This document shows, one piece after another, positions 7,601 to 15,730 of a DNA stretch of 38,981 nucleotides. This DNA comes from Bacillota bacterium (GTDB taxonomy: Bacteria > Bacillota > Clostridia > Lachnospirales > Lachnospiraceae). A program made the translations under genes and the position numbers. The notes below the pieces were generated by a model, which was not told the DNA's origin, searched no databases, and saw only the letters and a list, made by a program, of their open reading frames with translations. The stretch spans positions 1 to 38,981 of the forward strand of contig JAEZNB010000034.1 in NCBI GenBank assembly GCA_023441965.1, read 5' to 3'. Each line of letters opens with the position of its first letter. The first letter of the stretch is position 1.

Positions 7601-8494
7601 TCAGCCTTCTCTGTCCCTAATGGAGGACAAGCCTACCAAGCTTCCAATAAAGCCCAGCAGAAGACTGATTCCGGGCAGCAGAAGCAGCATCCGGCTGACC
7701 AGCTCCTCTTTCGGCGGTAACGGCAGGAAGGGTAAGCTTCCGCTAAATTGCTCATAAGCACCGTTCATCAGGAGACTGATCAGAACCACGGAAAGAATGC
7801 CTCCTACCAGAGTCATAAAGAGACCGACACATACATAGGGAAGACCGATAAAAGCATCCGGTGCTCCCAGCAGACGTAAGGTATTGATCTGCTCCTTGTT
7901 GTTATACATACCTTGTCGGATCATATGAGAGATCAAGATCACAGTGGTAACTCCTACCGCTGCCATGACCAGATAGCCAAGCATGGTCAGGGCATTGGCG
8001 ATTTCCCTGATCTGTGTCAGGACCTCTCTGTTGTTCCTGACATATTCTATTCCCTCCAGAGCCGCAATTCTGTCCGAAACCCTATCCGCTTCTCCTATCT
8101 CAATCCCAACCTCAAGGAAGGCCTCAAAGGGGTTATAATCAAAGAGCTCAAGTATCCTGGCTTCCTCTCCCAGGACCTCCTTCATCTTCTCCTTGGCCTC
8201 GGACTCATCCACCAGCCTCAGCTCACGAACTCCTTCCAGACCTAAGATCTTGTCCTGCAGCTGCTTCCGTTCATCCTCTGTCAGCCCGGTGGAAAAATAA
8301 GCATTGATCTGGGCTTCTTTCGATAGCATGGTAAGCAATCTGTTACCGATGCTGCCTCCGGTAAGTACCATACCGAGCAGAAATAAAATCAGGCCCATAC
8401 CCAGAATGGAAACCAAATTGGAGATGCAATTCCTTCGAAGCACCTTGGCGGATTCTTTCATAAAATATCCCAGATTATACAGTAAGCTTCTCAT
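7601..8494 (-). CDS. ftsX: Cell-division ABC transporter-like membrane protein FtsX
   Basis: This 297-residue FtsX has a cytoplasmic N-terminus, a first membrane helix (about 24-47), a large extracellular loop (about 48-168) of FtsX-ECD type (TEDERKQLQDKI, VGIEIGEADRVSDRI), and three further C-terminal helices. With FtsE it forms a mechanotransmitter. It is not a real transporter: it passes ATPase-driven movement to a periplasmic or wall hydrolase partner bound by the loop. It starts 3 bp after ftsE ends, with GGAGGG inside ftsE. The partner gene is the coiled-coil protein at 9163-10365. A run of seven C lies just beyond the stop at about 7588-7594. Confidence 0.93.
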   Translation of the reverse strand: MRSLLYNLGYFMKESAKVLRRNCISNLVSILGMGLILFLLGMVLTGGSIGNRLLTMLSKEAQINAYFSTGLTEDERKQLQDKILGLEGVRELRLVDESEAKEKMKEVLGEEARILELFDYNPFEAFLEVGIEIGEADRVSDRIAALEGIEYVRNNREVLTQIREIANALTMLGYLVMAAVGVTTVILISHMIRQGMYNNKEQINTLRLLGAPDAFIGLPYVCVGLFMTLVGGILSVVLISLLMNGAYEQFSGSLPFLPLPPKEELVSRMLLLLPGISLLLGFIGSLVGLSSIRDREG

Positions 8495-8497
8495 CGG

Positions 8498-9166
8498 TCA
8501 GTCCCTCCGTTCTACCGTAAGCTTCCCATGCTCCACATGGATGAAGGTTGCATGCGCTTCCTCCTCAATCAAATGGGTCGCATGGGTCGTAATCATTACA
8601 GTAACATCGGTATCCCTGAAGGATCTTAACAGCTCCAGAATATGTATCGCATTCTCATGGTCAAGGTTCCCGGTGGGCTCATCGGCCAGGATCAGCTTTG
8701 GCTTTCTGGCTACCGCTCTGGCTATTGCCACTCTTTGTGCCTCACCCCAGGAGAGATTTTCGACCAGAGATTTTTTCTTGTGACCTAAGCCCACTCTTTC
8801 TAAGGCTGCTGATGCCTCCTTCTTCATTCTTCCGGGTCTGATTCCGAGAAAACGCATCCCCATCATGACATTATCCAGGGCAGTTCTTCCTTCAATCAGC
8901 CTGAACTCCTGAAATATAGGACCAATTTTTCTCCGAAGCTTACGAATGCTCCTGCTCTTTCTCCTCCTCATCTGCTGTCCAAGAACAGTTAAAGAACCTG
9001 AGGACGGATATTCCATCCCCATGAGGAGCTTGAGCAGACTTGTCTTACCGGAGCCGCTGGGACCGGTGATGTAGACCAGCTCCCCCTGCTTCACCTCCAG
9101 ATTTACCTGGGATAAGGCAAGGGTTTTGTCCTGATATCTCAAGGAAACCTCTTCCGCATGAATCAT
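8498..9166 (-). CDS. ftsE: Cell-division ATPase FtsE
   Basis: This 222-residue ABC ATPase pairs with FtsX at the inner face of the membrane. Walker A is GPSGSGKT (35-42), Walker B LILADEP (158-164), and the switch histidine is H195 (TTHATH). The signature motif reads LSWGEAQRVAIARA (138-151), whereas FtsE proteins normally have LSGGEQQR. The G-to-W change sits in the loop that contacts ATP across the dimer. The length is normal for the family. The start overlaps the end of the coiled-coil gene by 4 bp (ATGA), so translation is probably coupled. Assignment to FtsE rather than another MacB/LolD-type ATPase rests on the adjacent ftsX. Confidence 0.92.
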   Translation of the reverse strand: MIHAEEVSLRYQDKTLALSQVNLEVKQGELVYITGPSGSGKTSLLKLLMGMEYPSSGSLTVLGQQMRRRKSRSIRKLRRKIGPIFQEFRLIEGRTALDNVMMGMRFLGIRPGRMKKEASAALERVGLGHKKKSLVENLSWGEAQRVAIARAVARKPKLILADEPTGNLDHENAIHILELLRSFRDTDVTVMITTHATHLIEEEAHATFIHVEHGKLTVERRD

Positions 9167-10365
9167 AATAATCTCCCTTCTGCCGGAGAATCAACTTCTC
9201 CTGCCATTTCAGGTATGTATTCAAAACTGAAAAAATTAAATCCAGCTTTAATTTTGAATTCCAGATAGCCTTCCTTTGCCTCTACTGATTCTAATTCTAT
9301 CTCAACCATGACCAGGTCCTTCGTTACTGCTTCAAAATCAATCAGCAGAGGGCCTTGTGCAAAGAGCTCCTCAATGGATGCCTGCTCAAGAGGCATGCCA
9401 TAGAAGCTTCCGCTCTCCGGTACAAAGAGAAGTGCACTTGTTCCTGATACCTCAAATCTTCCGTTCAGTACTAGGTGCTTCTCGGGAATCTCCATACGGA
9501 TATTATCCTGCTGAAAGCGAAATACAATCTCAGGTAGAGTAGAATGCTCCTTCAGGATTCTGTTAAAGGTTTTATCTGTGACAGAGCCCGTGATCGAGAA
9601 CAGCTGAAAGCTTAGATTCAAGTCCTCCATAGTAAAGTGCCCTTCTCCGATAATTCGTGAGAATTCATCCACAACGGAGGAGAAGATACCCTTCAGGTCG
9701 GACCACATCAGCTTCAGATTAGCCAGGTGTTCCTCATATTTTAGCTTCTCTTCCTTCAGAGCTTCCAGATACTCCTCCTGCTCGGTAGCTAAGCGATTCT
9801 TTTCCCGAAGTGGCTCCTTCAACGCCTCCTCCTTCTCCTCCAGCAGAAGGTATTCCTCCTCCAGATGGGTCTTTTGCTCTGCCAGCCTCTGTTTAGCGAC
9901 CTCAATATCATCCAACAGCTCACTTACATTTTTAGAAATGTCCTTAAGCAGATTTATACGATCAAGAAAGCCTGACAGATCCTTAGCCTGAAGTAAAAGC
10001 TCCAGATAGGTGGCAGGGCCTCCCCGTTGATAGCTGACCAATACCTGCTCCAACAGCTTAAGCTGCTCCTTATAGTCCTGCTCTTCCTTCACGATTGCTC
10101 CATCCAGCCGGTCTATCTCTTCCTCAATAAGCTTAATTTCACCGCTAAGCCTCTCAATCTCCAGTTCCAGAGCATCGATCTCTTGGGTCAGTCTGAACAG
10201 CTCCTCCAGAGTTTTCTGTTCTTCTTCGGAGATCCCCTTCAGCTTCTCCTCGGCTTCCATGATCGGCTTCACTTCACCGGAAACCCGTCCAGGGACAGCG
10301 ATGGACAGGGTCAGGGTAATTCCGATCCACAGGTATAATGCCTTTAATTTCTTCCGAAGCTCCAT
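9163..10365 (-). CDS. Exported PcsB-like coiled-coil protein in the FtsEX operon, lacking a recognisable peptidoglycan hydrolase domain
   Basis: This 400-residue protein has a signal peptide or N-terminal anchor (1-30, ending around RVSG). A long glutamate-rich coiled coil (about 36-225) is interrupted by RGGPATYLELLLQAKDLSGF (114-133). That insert matches the conserved segment of PcsB/CwlO/EnvC coiled-coil domains, which dock on FtsX. Family members normally end in a CHAP, NlpC/P60 or M23 domain. Here residues about 240-400 look like a mostly beta domain and contain no cysteine at all and no paired catalytic histidines, so a CHAP or NlpC active site is impossible. It is first gene of the operon, overlaps ftsE by 4 bp, and has GGAGGAGG before its ATG. 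I infer that it is the FtsX partner, working as an adaptor or regulator rather than a hydrolase. Confidence 0.82.
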   Translation of the reverse strand: MELRKKLKALYLWIGITLTLSIAVPGRVSGEVKPIMEAEEKLKGISEEEQKTLEELFRLTQEIDALELEIERLSGEIKLIEEEIDRLDGAIVKEEQDYKEQLKLLEQVLVSYQRGGPATYLELLLQAKDLSGFLDRINLLKDISKNVSELLDDIEVAKQRLAEQKTHLEEEYLLLEEKEEALKEPLREKNRLATEQEEYLEALKEEKLKYEEHLANLKLMWSDLKGIFSSVVDEFSRIIGEGHFTMEDLNLSFQLFSITGSVTDKTFNRILKEHSTLPEIVFRFQQDNIRMEIPEKHLVLNGRFEVSGTSALLFVPESGSFYGMPLEQASIEELFAQGPLLIDFEAVTKDLVMVEIELESVEAKEGYLEFKIKAGFNFFSFEYIPEMAGEVDSPAEGRLL

Positions 10366-10412
10366 CTGCTGCCTCCTCCATCAGATAAAATCTTCTTATC
10401 CTCTTATCCTAT

Positions 10413-10441
10413 AGTATACTAGATAACCCTTGTGTTAACAA
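10413..10441 (-). promoter_or_regulatory. Promoter of the coiled-coil-ftsE-ftsX operon
   Basis: On the minus strand TTGTTA (10436-10441), 17 bases, then TATACT (10413-10418). Transcription would begin near 10406, about 40 bases before the first ATG. The 310-bp gap 10366-10675 also holds the terminator at 10453-10507; nothing else was recognised in it. Confidence 0.65.
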
Positions 10442-10452
10442 GTTATCATAAG

Positions 10453-10507
10453 AAAAAACCGGAGCAGACTTATGAGCGGAGCCTCCGCTGACAAATCCGT
10501 TCCGGTT
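10453..10507 (-). terminator. Terminator downstream of the CoA-disulfide reductase gene
   Basis: On the minus strand AACCGGA (10501-10507) pairs with TCCGGTT (10457-10463), followed by a run of T. The loop contains a second perfect hairpin, AGCGGA/TCCGCT (10475-10480, 10484-10489). It lies about 170 bp after the flavoprotein stop and just upstream of the ftsEX promoter, insulating the two units. Confidence 0.7.
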
Positions 10508-10675
10508 ATAATTGGCTCTGTCCGGTTTCACCCGGTAGTAAGGACAATATAGATGATCCTATTCCTATGACCTAAGCAGCCCCTTCTTCAATAGCTTGAG
10601 TATACTGTCATTTCTCCATGGCTCTGCCTGCTCATGCTTATACGAAGCAAATTGCTATGTCAAGCTTGCTATGAA

Positions 10676-12346
10676 TCAGTTTCTCCTGCTTCTTCGGTTC
10701 GGATCAAGCTGTCTGGCTGCGTAGGATTTATAACCGCCGGTCACATTGATGACGTCAAAACCGTGCTGTCTTAGGATACTTTCTGCCACATGACCTCTGT
10801 GGCCCACCTGACAGTACTCCACGATCTTTTTACCCTGATCCAGCTCTGTCAGCCTCTCCCTTAAGGAATCCACCGGGATATTGACCGCTCCCTCTACATG
10901 GCCAAATTGATATTCCTGCTCTGTTCGGACATCGACCAGAATATAGTCCTCCTCTTCCAGCTCCTCCAACTCCTCCCAAGTCATCACCTTAGACTTTCCG
11001 AGCAAGACATTCTGTGCTGCAAAGCCTGCCATATTCACAGGGTCCTTAGCGGAGGAGAAGGGAGGCGCATAGGACAGCTCCAGCTCGGTCAGATCCTGAA
11101 CCGTAGCCCCCAGTCTGATTCCTGTCGCAAGGACATCAATTCTCTTATCTATTCCTTCATAACCGATGGCCTGTGCTCCAAGTACCCTGCCCTCTTCACT
11201 AAAAATCAACTTTAGGGTCATCTGCGTGGCACCCGGATAATAGGAGGCATGAGATACCGGATGAACTGTGACGGTCTGATATGGGATATTCCATCTTTGA
11301 AGAGTTCTTTCATTGGAACCGGTACAGGCAGCGGTCAGATCAAAGATCTTAATGATTGATGTTCCCTGGGTACCCTTGTAGACGGAAGAAAGTCCCGCTA
11401 CATTATCTGCAGCGATTCTCCCCTGCTTATTTGCCGGTCCGGCCAAGGGTATGGCTGTCTTTCCCTTTGTGATAAAATCCACCACCTCGATTGCATCACC
11501 GACAGCATAGACTCCGTCCACATTGGTCTCCATACTTTCATTGACCAGAATATGGCCCTTCGGACCCAGCTCAATACCGCTGTCCTTGAGAAATGCAGTA
11601 TCGGGGGTTACTCCTATGGCTAAGAGGACCATATCTGCCGTTACCTTAACATCACTGCTCAAGGTGGCTTTTATCTTGTCTCCTACTTCAGAGAAGGCTT
11701 TGACTCCGTCATTTAGAAGCAGCCTGACTCCCTTCTGAAGCAGCTCCTTCTCGGCCAGTACCACCATATCGGAGTCAAAGGGAGCAAGGATATGGGGTGC
11801 CGCCTCTGCCAAGGTGACCTCAAGGCCTCTTATCTTCAGATTTTCGGCCATTTCTACCCCCACATAACCTCCGCCGATGACAAGTGCGCTCTTCACACCC
11901 TTCTGATCGACATAGGCCTTGATCGCATCTGTATCCGGTATGTTTCTTAAGGTAAAGATCCGTGCACTGCCGATTCCCGGAATATTCGGTCTAAGAGCCT
12001 TCGCTCCGGGGGAAAGGATCAGCTCGTCATAGCTTTCCTCATATATACCCTGCTGCTTGCTGTTCACGGTGACCTTCTTGCTCTTCGTATCTACCCTGAT
12101 GACCTCGCTGTTATTCCTAACATCAATATGAAATCTTACCCTCATTGCCTCCGGTGTCTGGACCAGAAGCCTGTTCCTGTCCGGAATAACTTCACCGATA
12201 TAGTAAGGCAGTCCGCAGTTCGCAAAGGAAATATACTCATCCCTCTCGAACATGATGATTTCCGCCTTCTCATCCAATCTTCTTAATCTGGTCGCCGCTG
12301 ATGCACCGCCTGCAACTCCGCCAATGATGATAACCTTCTTGCTCAT
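10676..12346 (-). CDS. FAD-dependent CoA-disulfide reductase / NADH oxidase family protein fused to a rhodanese domain
   Basis: This 556-residue flavoprotein has an FAD dinucleotide fold at the N-terminus (IIIGGVAGGASAATRLRR), the redox cysteine C44 in SFANCGLPYYIG, a second NAD(P)H fold (ALVIGGGYVGVEMAENL), and a C-terminal rhodanese domain. The rhodanese active loop is CQVGHRGH, with its cysteine close to residue 513. This is the CoADR-RHD architecture. Members reduce CoA-disulfide, CoA-persulfide or polysulfide with NAD(P)H, so roles in thiol-redox balance or sulfane-sulfur reduction are likely. GGAGGTG precedes ATG 12346. It follows the two cysteine-cluster genes on the same strand, about 80 bp apart, but operon membership is unproven. 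Confidence 0.9.
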   Translation of the reverse strand: MSKKVIIIGGVAGGASAATRLRRLDEKAEIIMFERDEYISFANCGLPYYIGEVIPDRNRLLVQTPEAMRVRFHIDVRNNSEVIRVDTKSKKVTVNSKQQGIYEESYDELILSPGAKALRPNIPGIGSARIFTLRNIPDTDAIKAYVDQKGVKSALVIGGGYVGVEMAENLKIRGLEVTLAEAAPHILAPFDSDMVVLAEKELLQKGVRLLLNDGVKAFSEVGDKIKATLSSDVKVTADMVLLAIGVTPDTAFLKDSGIELGPKGHILVNESMETNVDGVYAVGDAIEVVDFITKGKTAIPLAGPANKQGRIAADNVAGLSSVYKGTQGTSIIKIFDLTAACTGSNERTLQRWNIPYQTVTVHPVSHASYYPGATQMTLKLIFSEEGRVLGAQAIGYEGIDKRIDVLATGIRLGATVQDLTELELSYAPPFSSAKDPVNMAGFAAQNVLLGKSKVMTWEELEELEEEDYILVDVRTEQEYQFGHVEGAVNIPVDSLRERLTELDQGKKIVEYCQVGHRGHVAESILRQHGFDVINVTGGYKSYAARQLDPNRRSRRN

Positions 12347-12423
12347 ATTGCACCTCCGTATGTTTCACTCACCTCTTGTATTTTAGTAGCCTCTTGTATG
12401 CTTGTCTCAAATGCTTGTACGCG

Positions 12424-12897
12424 TCACTCATCTATACTCTTAAACGGCAGATCATCATGCTCCCTTAGGATGAAATCCACCCACCTGTTAACGAGCTTCT
12501 TCCCCCGGTCCGTATTCCAGTCCCTGCCGATAGCGGCATGGCATTGCTCTCCCATGCCCTTCCTGTCATGATGGCAGTAGCGGCACTCAAGCGGAAGATA
12601 TTCCGTCGCATGTAGCTCACAGAGACCCTCCTTCAGAAAATTGCACCCGGAGGAGGCATACTCCTGTGAGGCAATACTGCCCTCACAGCCTTTGAAGGCC
12701 GGTGACAACACACCATAGGTCAGATCCGGAGCCAACTCAAGCATCATGCGTCCGGCAAGCCCACCCCGGTAGGCTTGAAGCGCTTCCTCTACGGTCCACC
12801 AGCCCGGGCGAATACAATAAGCCCGGCAGATTTCACAGCTGCAGGAAGCAGAGGGTGGATACCTTAGCTTTATAAAATTGGGAGTCTGATATTTCAT
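12424..12897 (-). CDS. Cysteine-rich protein with YkgJ-like C-terminal cluster, function unknown
   Basis: This 157-residue protein has ten cysteines (C19, 21, 24, 28, 71, 85, 93, 105, 108, 119). The segment GCNFLKEGLCELH...PLECRYCHHD resembles the second half of the YkgJ/CxxCxxCC zinc- or iron-binding family. The N-terminal SCSCEICRAYC group is different from the usual YkgJ start. A metal-binding role is likely, but nothing further can be assigned. The frame is open from GTG 12906; ATG 12897 is preferred, with GGGGTG about 8 bases upstream. It follows the canonical YkgJ gene by 60 bp on the same strand. Confidence 0.68.
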   Translation of the reverse strand: MKYQTPNFIKLRYPPSASCSCEICRAYCIRPGWWTVEEALQAYRGGLAGRMMLELAPDLTYGVLSPAFKGCEGSIASQEYASSGCNFLKEGLCELHATEYLPLECRYCHHDRKGMGEQCHAAIGRDWNTDRGKKLVNRWVDFILREHDDLPFKSIDE

Positions 12898-12957
12898 TTC
12901 CAACACCCCGGAAAAAGACAGGTTTTTACACCAACCAACAGTTAGAGCTTCAAGGTC

Positions 12958-13356
12958 TCACCCGGAGGTCGCTTTCTCCAGTTCTTCCAAATATCGAAGT
13001 GCCTCTCCGGAAGTACGCCCGCACATCTCCCGCACGGGCTTCAGACTGCCGCAGACCCTTGGTCTGGAAGGGCTTCCGAACAGCTTGCATTTATTATCCT
13101 CAGTCAATTGTATACATCTGACACCTGCCGGTTTACCGGTCGGCATCCCCGGTATCGGAGAGGAAATCGAAGGAGCGATACAGCAAGCCGCGCATCCTGG
13201 TCTGCATTCCACAGGGCTACCTTTCAAATCAACCTGACCGGTACTTGGCTCCAACTGTCTCTCTTCAGCCTGACCGTTATAAGTCTCTTCCTGCTCCGTG
13301 GCAATATTAGATGGGTTATTCAGATGCTTCACTCCTCTGGGTATTGTGTTATGCAT
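12958..13356 (-). CDS. YkgJ-family cysteine-cluster (putative Zn/Fe-binding) protein
   Basis: This 132-residue protein has the YkgJ motif CRPGCAACC, then SSPIPGMPTGKPAGVRC, KCKLFG and RPRVCG, matching the short YkgJ type that binds a zinc or Fe-S cofactor. Its function is unknown. The N-terminal ~50 residues are polar and glutamine/glutamate-rich and look disordered. AGGAGG lies 12 bases upstream of ATG 13356, slightly far. With the next gene downstream it forms a pair of cysteine-cluster proteins between the hydrogenase operon and the CoADR flavoprotein. Confidence 0.8.
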   Translation of the reverse strand: MHNTIPRGVKHLNNPSNIATEQEETYNGQAEERQLEPSTGQVDLKGSPVECRPGCAACCIAPSISSPIPGMPTGKPAGVRCIQLTEDNKCKLFGSPSRPRVCGSLKPVREMCGRTSGEALRYLEELEKATSG

Positions 13357-13484
13357 ACCGTCAAAGGTCCTCCTGTTATCCTATGATATGGTGTATCAAT
13401 CTCACTATTCTTTATATAACTCCGGCAGATCACTAACTACATCACCATAGCTATACTATATCATATTTTTGATAAATATAACAT

Positions 13485-13496
13485 ATTGTATACAAT
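13485..13496. promoter_or_regulatory. Perfect 12-bp palindrome ATTGTATACAAT in an AT-rich intergenic region
   Basis: ATTGTATACAAT is fully self-complementary and lies about 130 bp upstream of the YkgJ gene, in the 324-bp gap 13357-13680. It resembles operators of GntR-type and similar repressors. Around it (about 13440-13505) the DNA is very AT-rich and probably contains the YkgJ promoter, but no -35/-10 pair was clean enough to place. Confidence 0.35.
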
Positions 13497-13607
13497 TAAA
13501 ACATAGTACTTTATGCATGCCCTATCTTAATCATCCTTCTGATGAAGCACGGAAGATCTCGATCACGCAATGTATTCTCTGATCAAAATATCGCTTGGCT
13601 TGCATAA

Positions 13608-13650
13608 GAATGCCGGATTACCCTTTCCTAAGGCATGTAATCCGACGTTC
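13608..13650 (-). terminator. Hairpin after hydA, candidate terminator
   Basis: GAATGCCGGATTAC (13608-13621) and GTAATCCGACGTTC (13637-13650) form a 14-bp arm pair with two mismatches and a 15-base loop. It starts 30 bp after the hydA stop on the minus strand. Only ATTCTTATG follows, not a full T-run, so it may terminate weakly or protect the mRNA 3' end. Confidence 0.45.
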
Positions 13651-13680
13651 TTATTCGCCCTTTATCCGGCAGACTTAATT

Positions 13681-15711
13681 CTAAATTCTATAACGGCTTA
13701 AATCTCTCTTACTGACATTCTCAGCCACCACCTGCTTATAAATCTCAACGGTATCCCTGGCATCCTCCAGCTCATTCTTAAGTCTTGCATTCTCTGCTTC
13801 CAGAGCGAGAAGTCTAAGATTCTCCTCTTCCCTTAGCTGTCTTCTGCCTTCAGGATGAGCTGCGGCCTCCTTCCTTCGTCCTTCTTCCTCCTGCCTCTTT
13901 CTTCTCTCATCCGCTTGAATCGTGAATCGCTCCTCACTTAATTCATTAAAGGTTCCTCTCGGAACATAATGGGTATGAAGAAGCTCATGGGATTTATGGC
14001 TGCTCGGATAATCCAGGAATTCCTGATAGATTGCAGTAATATAGGGATTCTCATGGGATTTACGCAGCTTCTTCCCCTCATCCTCCTGATATAATCCTCT
14101 CATACGCTTGATCCTGACCTTGGGATCGGCTGTCCTTGGCTGTCCGCCACCTGTGATGCAGCCTCCCGGGCAACCCATCACCTCAATGAAATGATAGGGA
14201 GACTCTCCCCTGGCGACCTGCTCCAGCAGCAGCCTGGCACCCTTCAGTCCGCTGGTCACAGCCACCTTAAGGGTAACTCCGTCCAGGAAGCTGTATACTT
14301 TCAGGGGATTCTCGATCCGCAGCTCTGCTGTCTTGATCTGATCCAGGCCGACAATCGGTGTCACATGTAAACCATCAAAGGGAAGCTCACGGCCTGTGAC
14401 AAGCTCATATACTGTCCGTAGGGCGGCTTCCATGACACCTCCGGTCAAGCCGAAGATATCTGCGGCTCCGGTAGACATCCCCAGGGGATGATCGAACTCC
14501 TCCTCCGGCAGGGCCATAAAATCGATACCGGCCTCCTTAATCATGGCTGCCAGCTCTCTGGTCGTCAGTACCGCATCCACATTTGGATATCCTTCATTTG
14601 TCATCTCATGACGGGCAAGCTCGAACTTCTTTGCTGTGCAGGGCATAACAGAAACAACATAGATATCCTTGGGATTTATCCCAAGCTTCTGGGCATAATA
14701 GGTTTTTACCAATGCTCCGAGCATCATATGGGGCGATTTGCAGGAGGACAGATGCTCCAGCTTCTTCGGATATCGATGCTCCACATATTTGATCCAGCCT
14801 GGACTGCAGCTCGTAATCATGGGTAAGACATCCCCGGGACCGATGAGAGCATTCTTCAGGCGAATCAATAGCTCTGTTCCCTCCTCCATTATCGTTAAAT
14901 CTGCAGCGAAATTCGTATCAAAGCTATCATCAAAACCAAGTGCATGCAGGGAAGCAGCCAGCTTACCCGTAACAGAGGTACCCGGTTCACAGCCGAACTC
15001 CTCTCCTAAGGCCACTCTGACTGCCGGGGCCACCTGTACCACGACCCGCTTACTCCTGTCATGAAGGGCAGCCCAGACCTTCTCTGTCGCATCGGTTTCC
15101 TTCAGGGCCCCGACCGGACAGACCACTGTGCATTGTCCACAGAAGGCACAGTCTACAGACCCGATCGGCAGCTCCATCGCCGGACCGATGACCGTATCAA
15201 AGCCCCGGTTCTGGGCATTGAGGATTCCAACCCCCTGGATCTGATTACAGACGGTAACACAACGTCTGCACAGGACACATTTGGACATATCCCTGACGAT
15301 GGATACCGCCGCATCCAAACCCCGATCGGCATGCTCCCCTTCAAAGCGTGTATGCTCTACGCCGAGGGTTTTTCCCAGCTCCTGAAGCTCACAGTTCAGA
15401 TTTCTCTTACAGCTTAAGCACTCCTTTGTATGGTCAGAAAGTAATAATTCATAAAGGACCCTTCTGGCCTTCCTGACCCGTTCGGAATTCGTCAGTATCT
15501 CCATACCCTCACTGATCTGCGTCATGCAGGCTGCCTGAAGCGTCTTTGCTCCCTTCACCTCGACAACGCATATTCTGCAGGCTCCCAGCTTATGAATCCC
15601 TTCCAGATAGCAGAGATTCGGAATACTGATATGGTTTGCTTTTGCAGCCTCCATGATCGTCATACCCTCTTCCGCTGAAGCCCGTCTTCCATTTATGATA
15701 ATATTTACCAT
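13681..15711 (-). CDS. hydA: NADH-dependent [FeFe]-hydrogenase catalytic subunit HydA, with extra C-terminal coiled coil
   Basis: This 676-residue subunit interconverts 2H+ and H2 as part of the cytoplasmic HydABC complex. Fe-S sites in order are [2Fe-2S] C34, C45, C48, C62; the His-Cys cluster H94, C98, C101, C107; and two [4Fe-4S] at C145-C155 and C188-C198. H-cluster motifs are TSCSPGW (300-306), MPCTAKK (356-362) and GCPGGC (513-518). The family normally ends near SHELLHTHYVPR (574-585). Residues 591-676 are an added highly charged, Glu/Arg-rich coiled coil ending KRDLSRYRI. L1 has TSCS where simpler hydrogenases have TSCC. ATG 15711 is chosen because GGAGGTG lies 8 bases upstream; a longer frame to 15777 would overlap hydB. 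It is last gene of the hydC-hydB-hydA operon. HydEFG maturases are not in this window. Confidence 0.93.
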   Translation of the reverse strand: MVNIIINGRRASAEEGMTIMEAAKANHISIPNLCYLEGIHKLGACRICVVEVKGAKTLQAACMTQISEGMEILTNSERVRKARRVLYELLLSDHTKECLSCKRNLNCELQELGKTLGVEHTRFEGEHADRGLDAAVSIVRDMSKCVLCRRCVTVCNQIQGVGILNAQNRGFDTVIGPAMELPIGSVDCAFCGQCTVVCPVGALKETDATEKVWAALHDRSKRVVVQVAPAVRVALGEEFGCEPGTSVTGKLAASLHALGFDDSFDTNFAADLTIMEEGTELLIRLKNALIGPGDVLPMITSCSPGWIKYVEHRYPKKLEHLSSCKSPHMMLGALVKTYYAQKLGINPKDIYVVSVMPCTAKKFELARHEMTNEGYPNVDAVLTTRELAAMIKEAGIDFMALPEEEFDHPLGMSTGAADIFGLTGGVMEAALRTVYELVTGRELPFDGLHVTPIVGLDQIKTAELRIENPLKVYSFLDGVTLKVAVTSGLKGARLLLEQVARGESPYHFIEVMGCPGGCITGGGQPRTADPKVRIKRMRGLYQEDEGKKLRKSHENPYITAIYQEFLDYPSSHKSHELLHTHYVPRGTFNELSEERFTIQADERRKRQEEEGRRKEAAAHPEGRRQLREEENLRLLALEAENARLKNELEDARDTVEIYKQVVAENVSKRDLSRYRI

Positions 15712-15730
15712 TTCAACACCTCCATCCACT

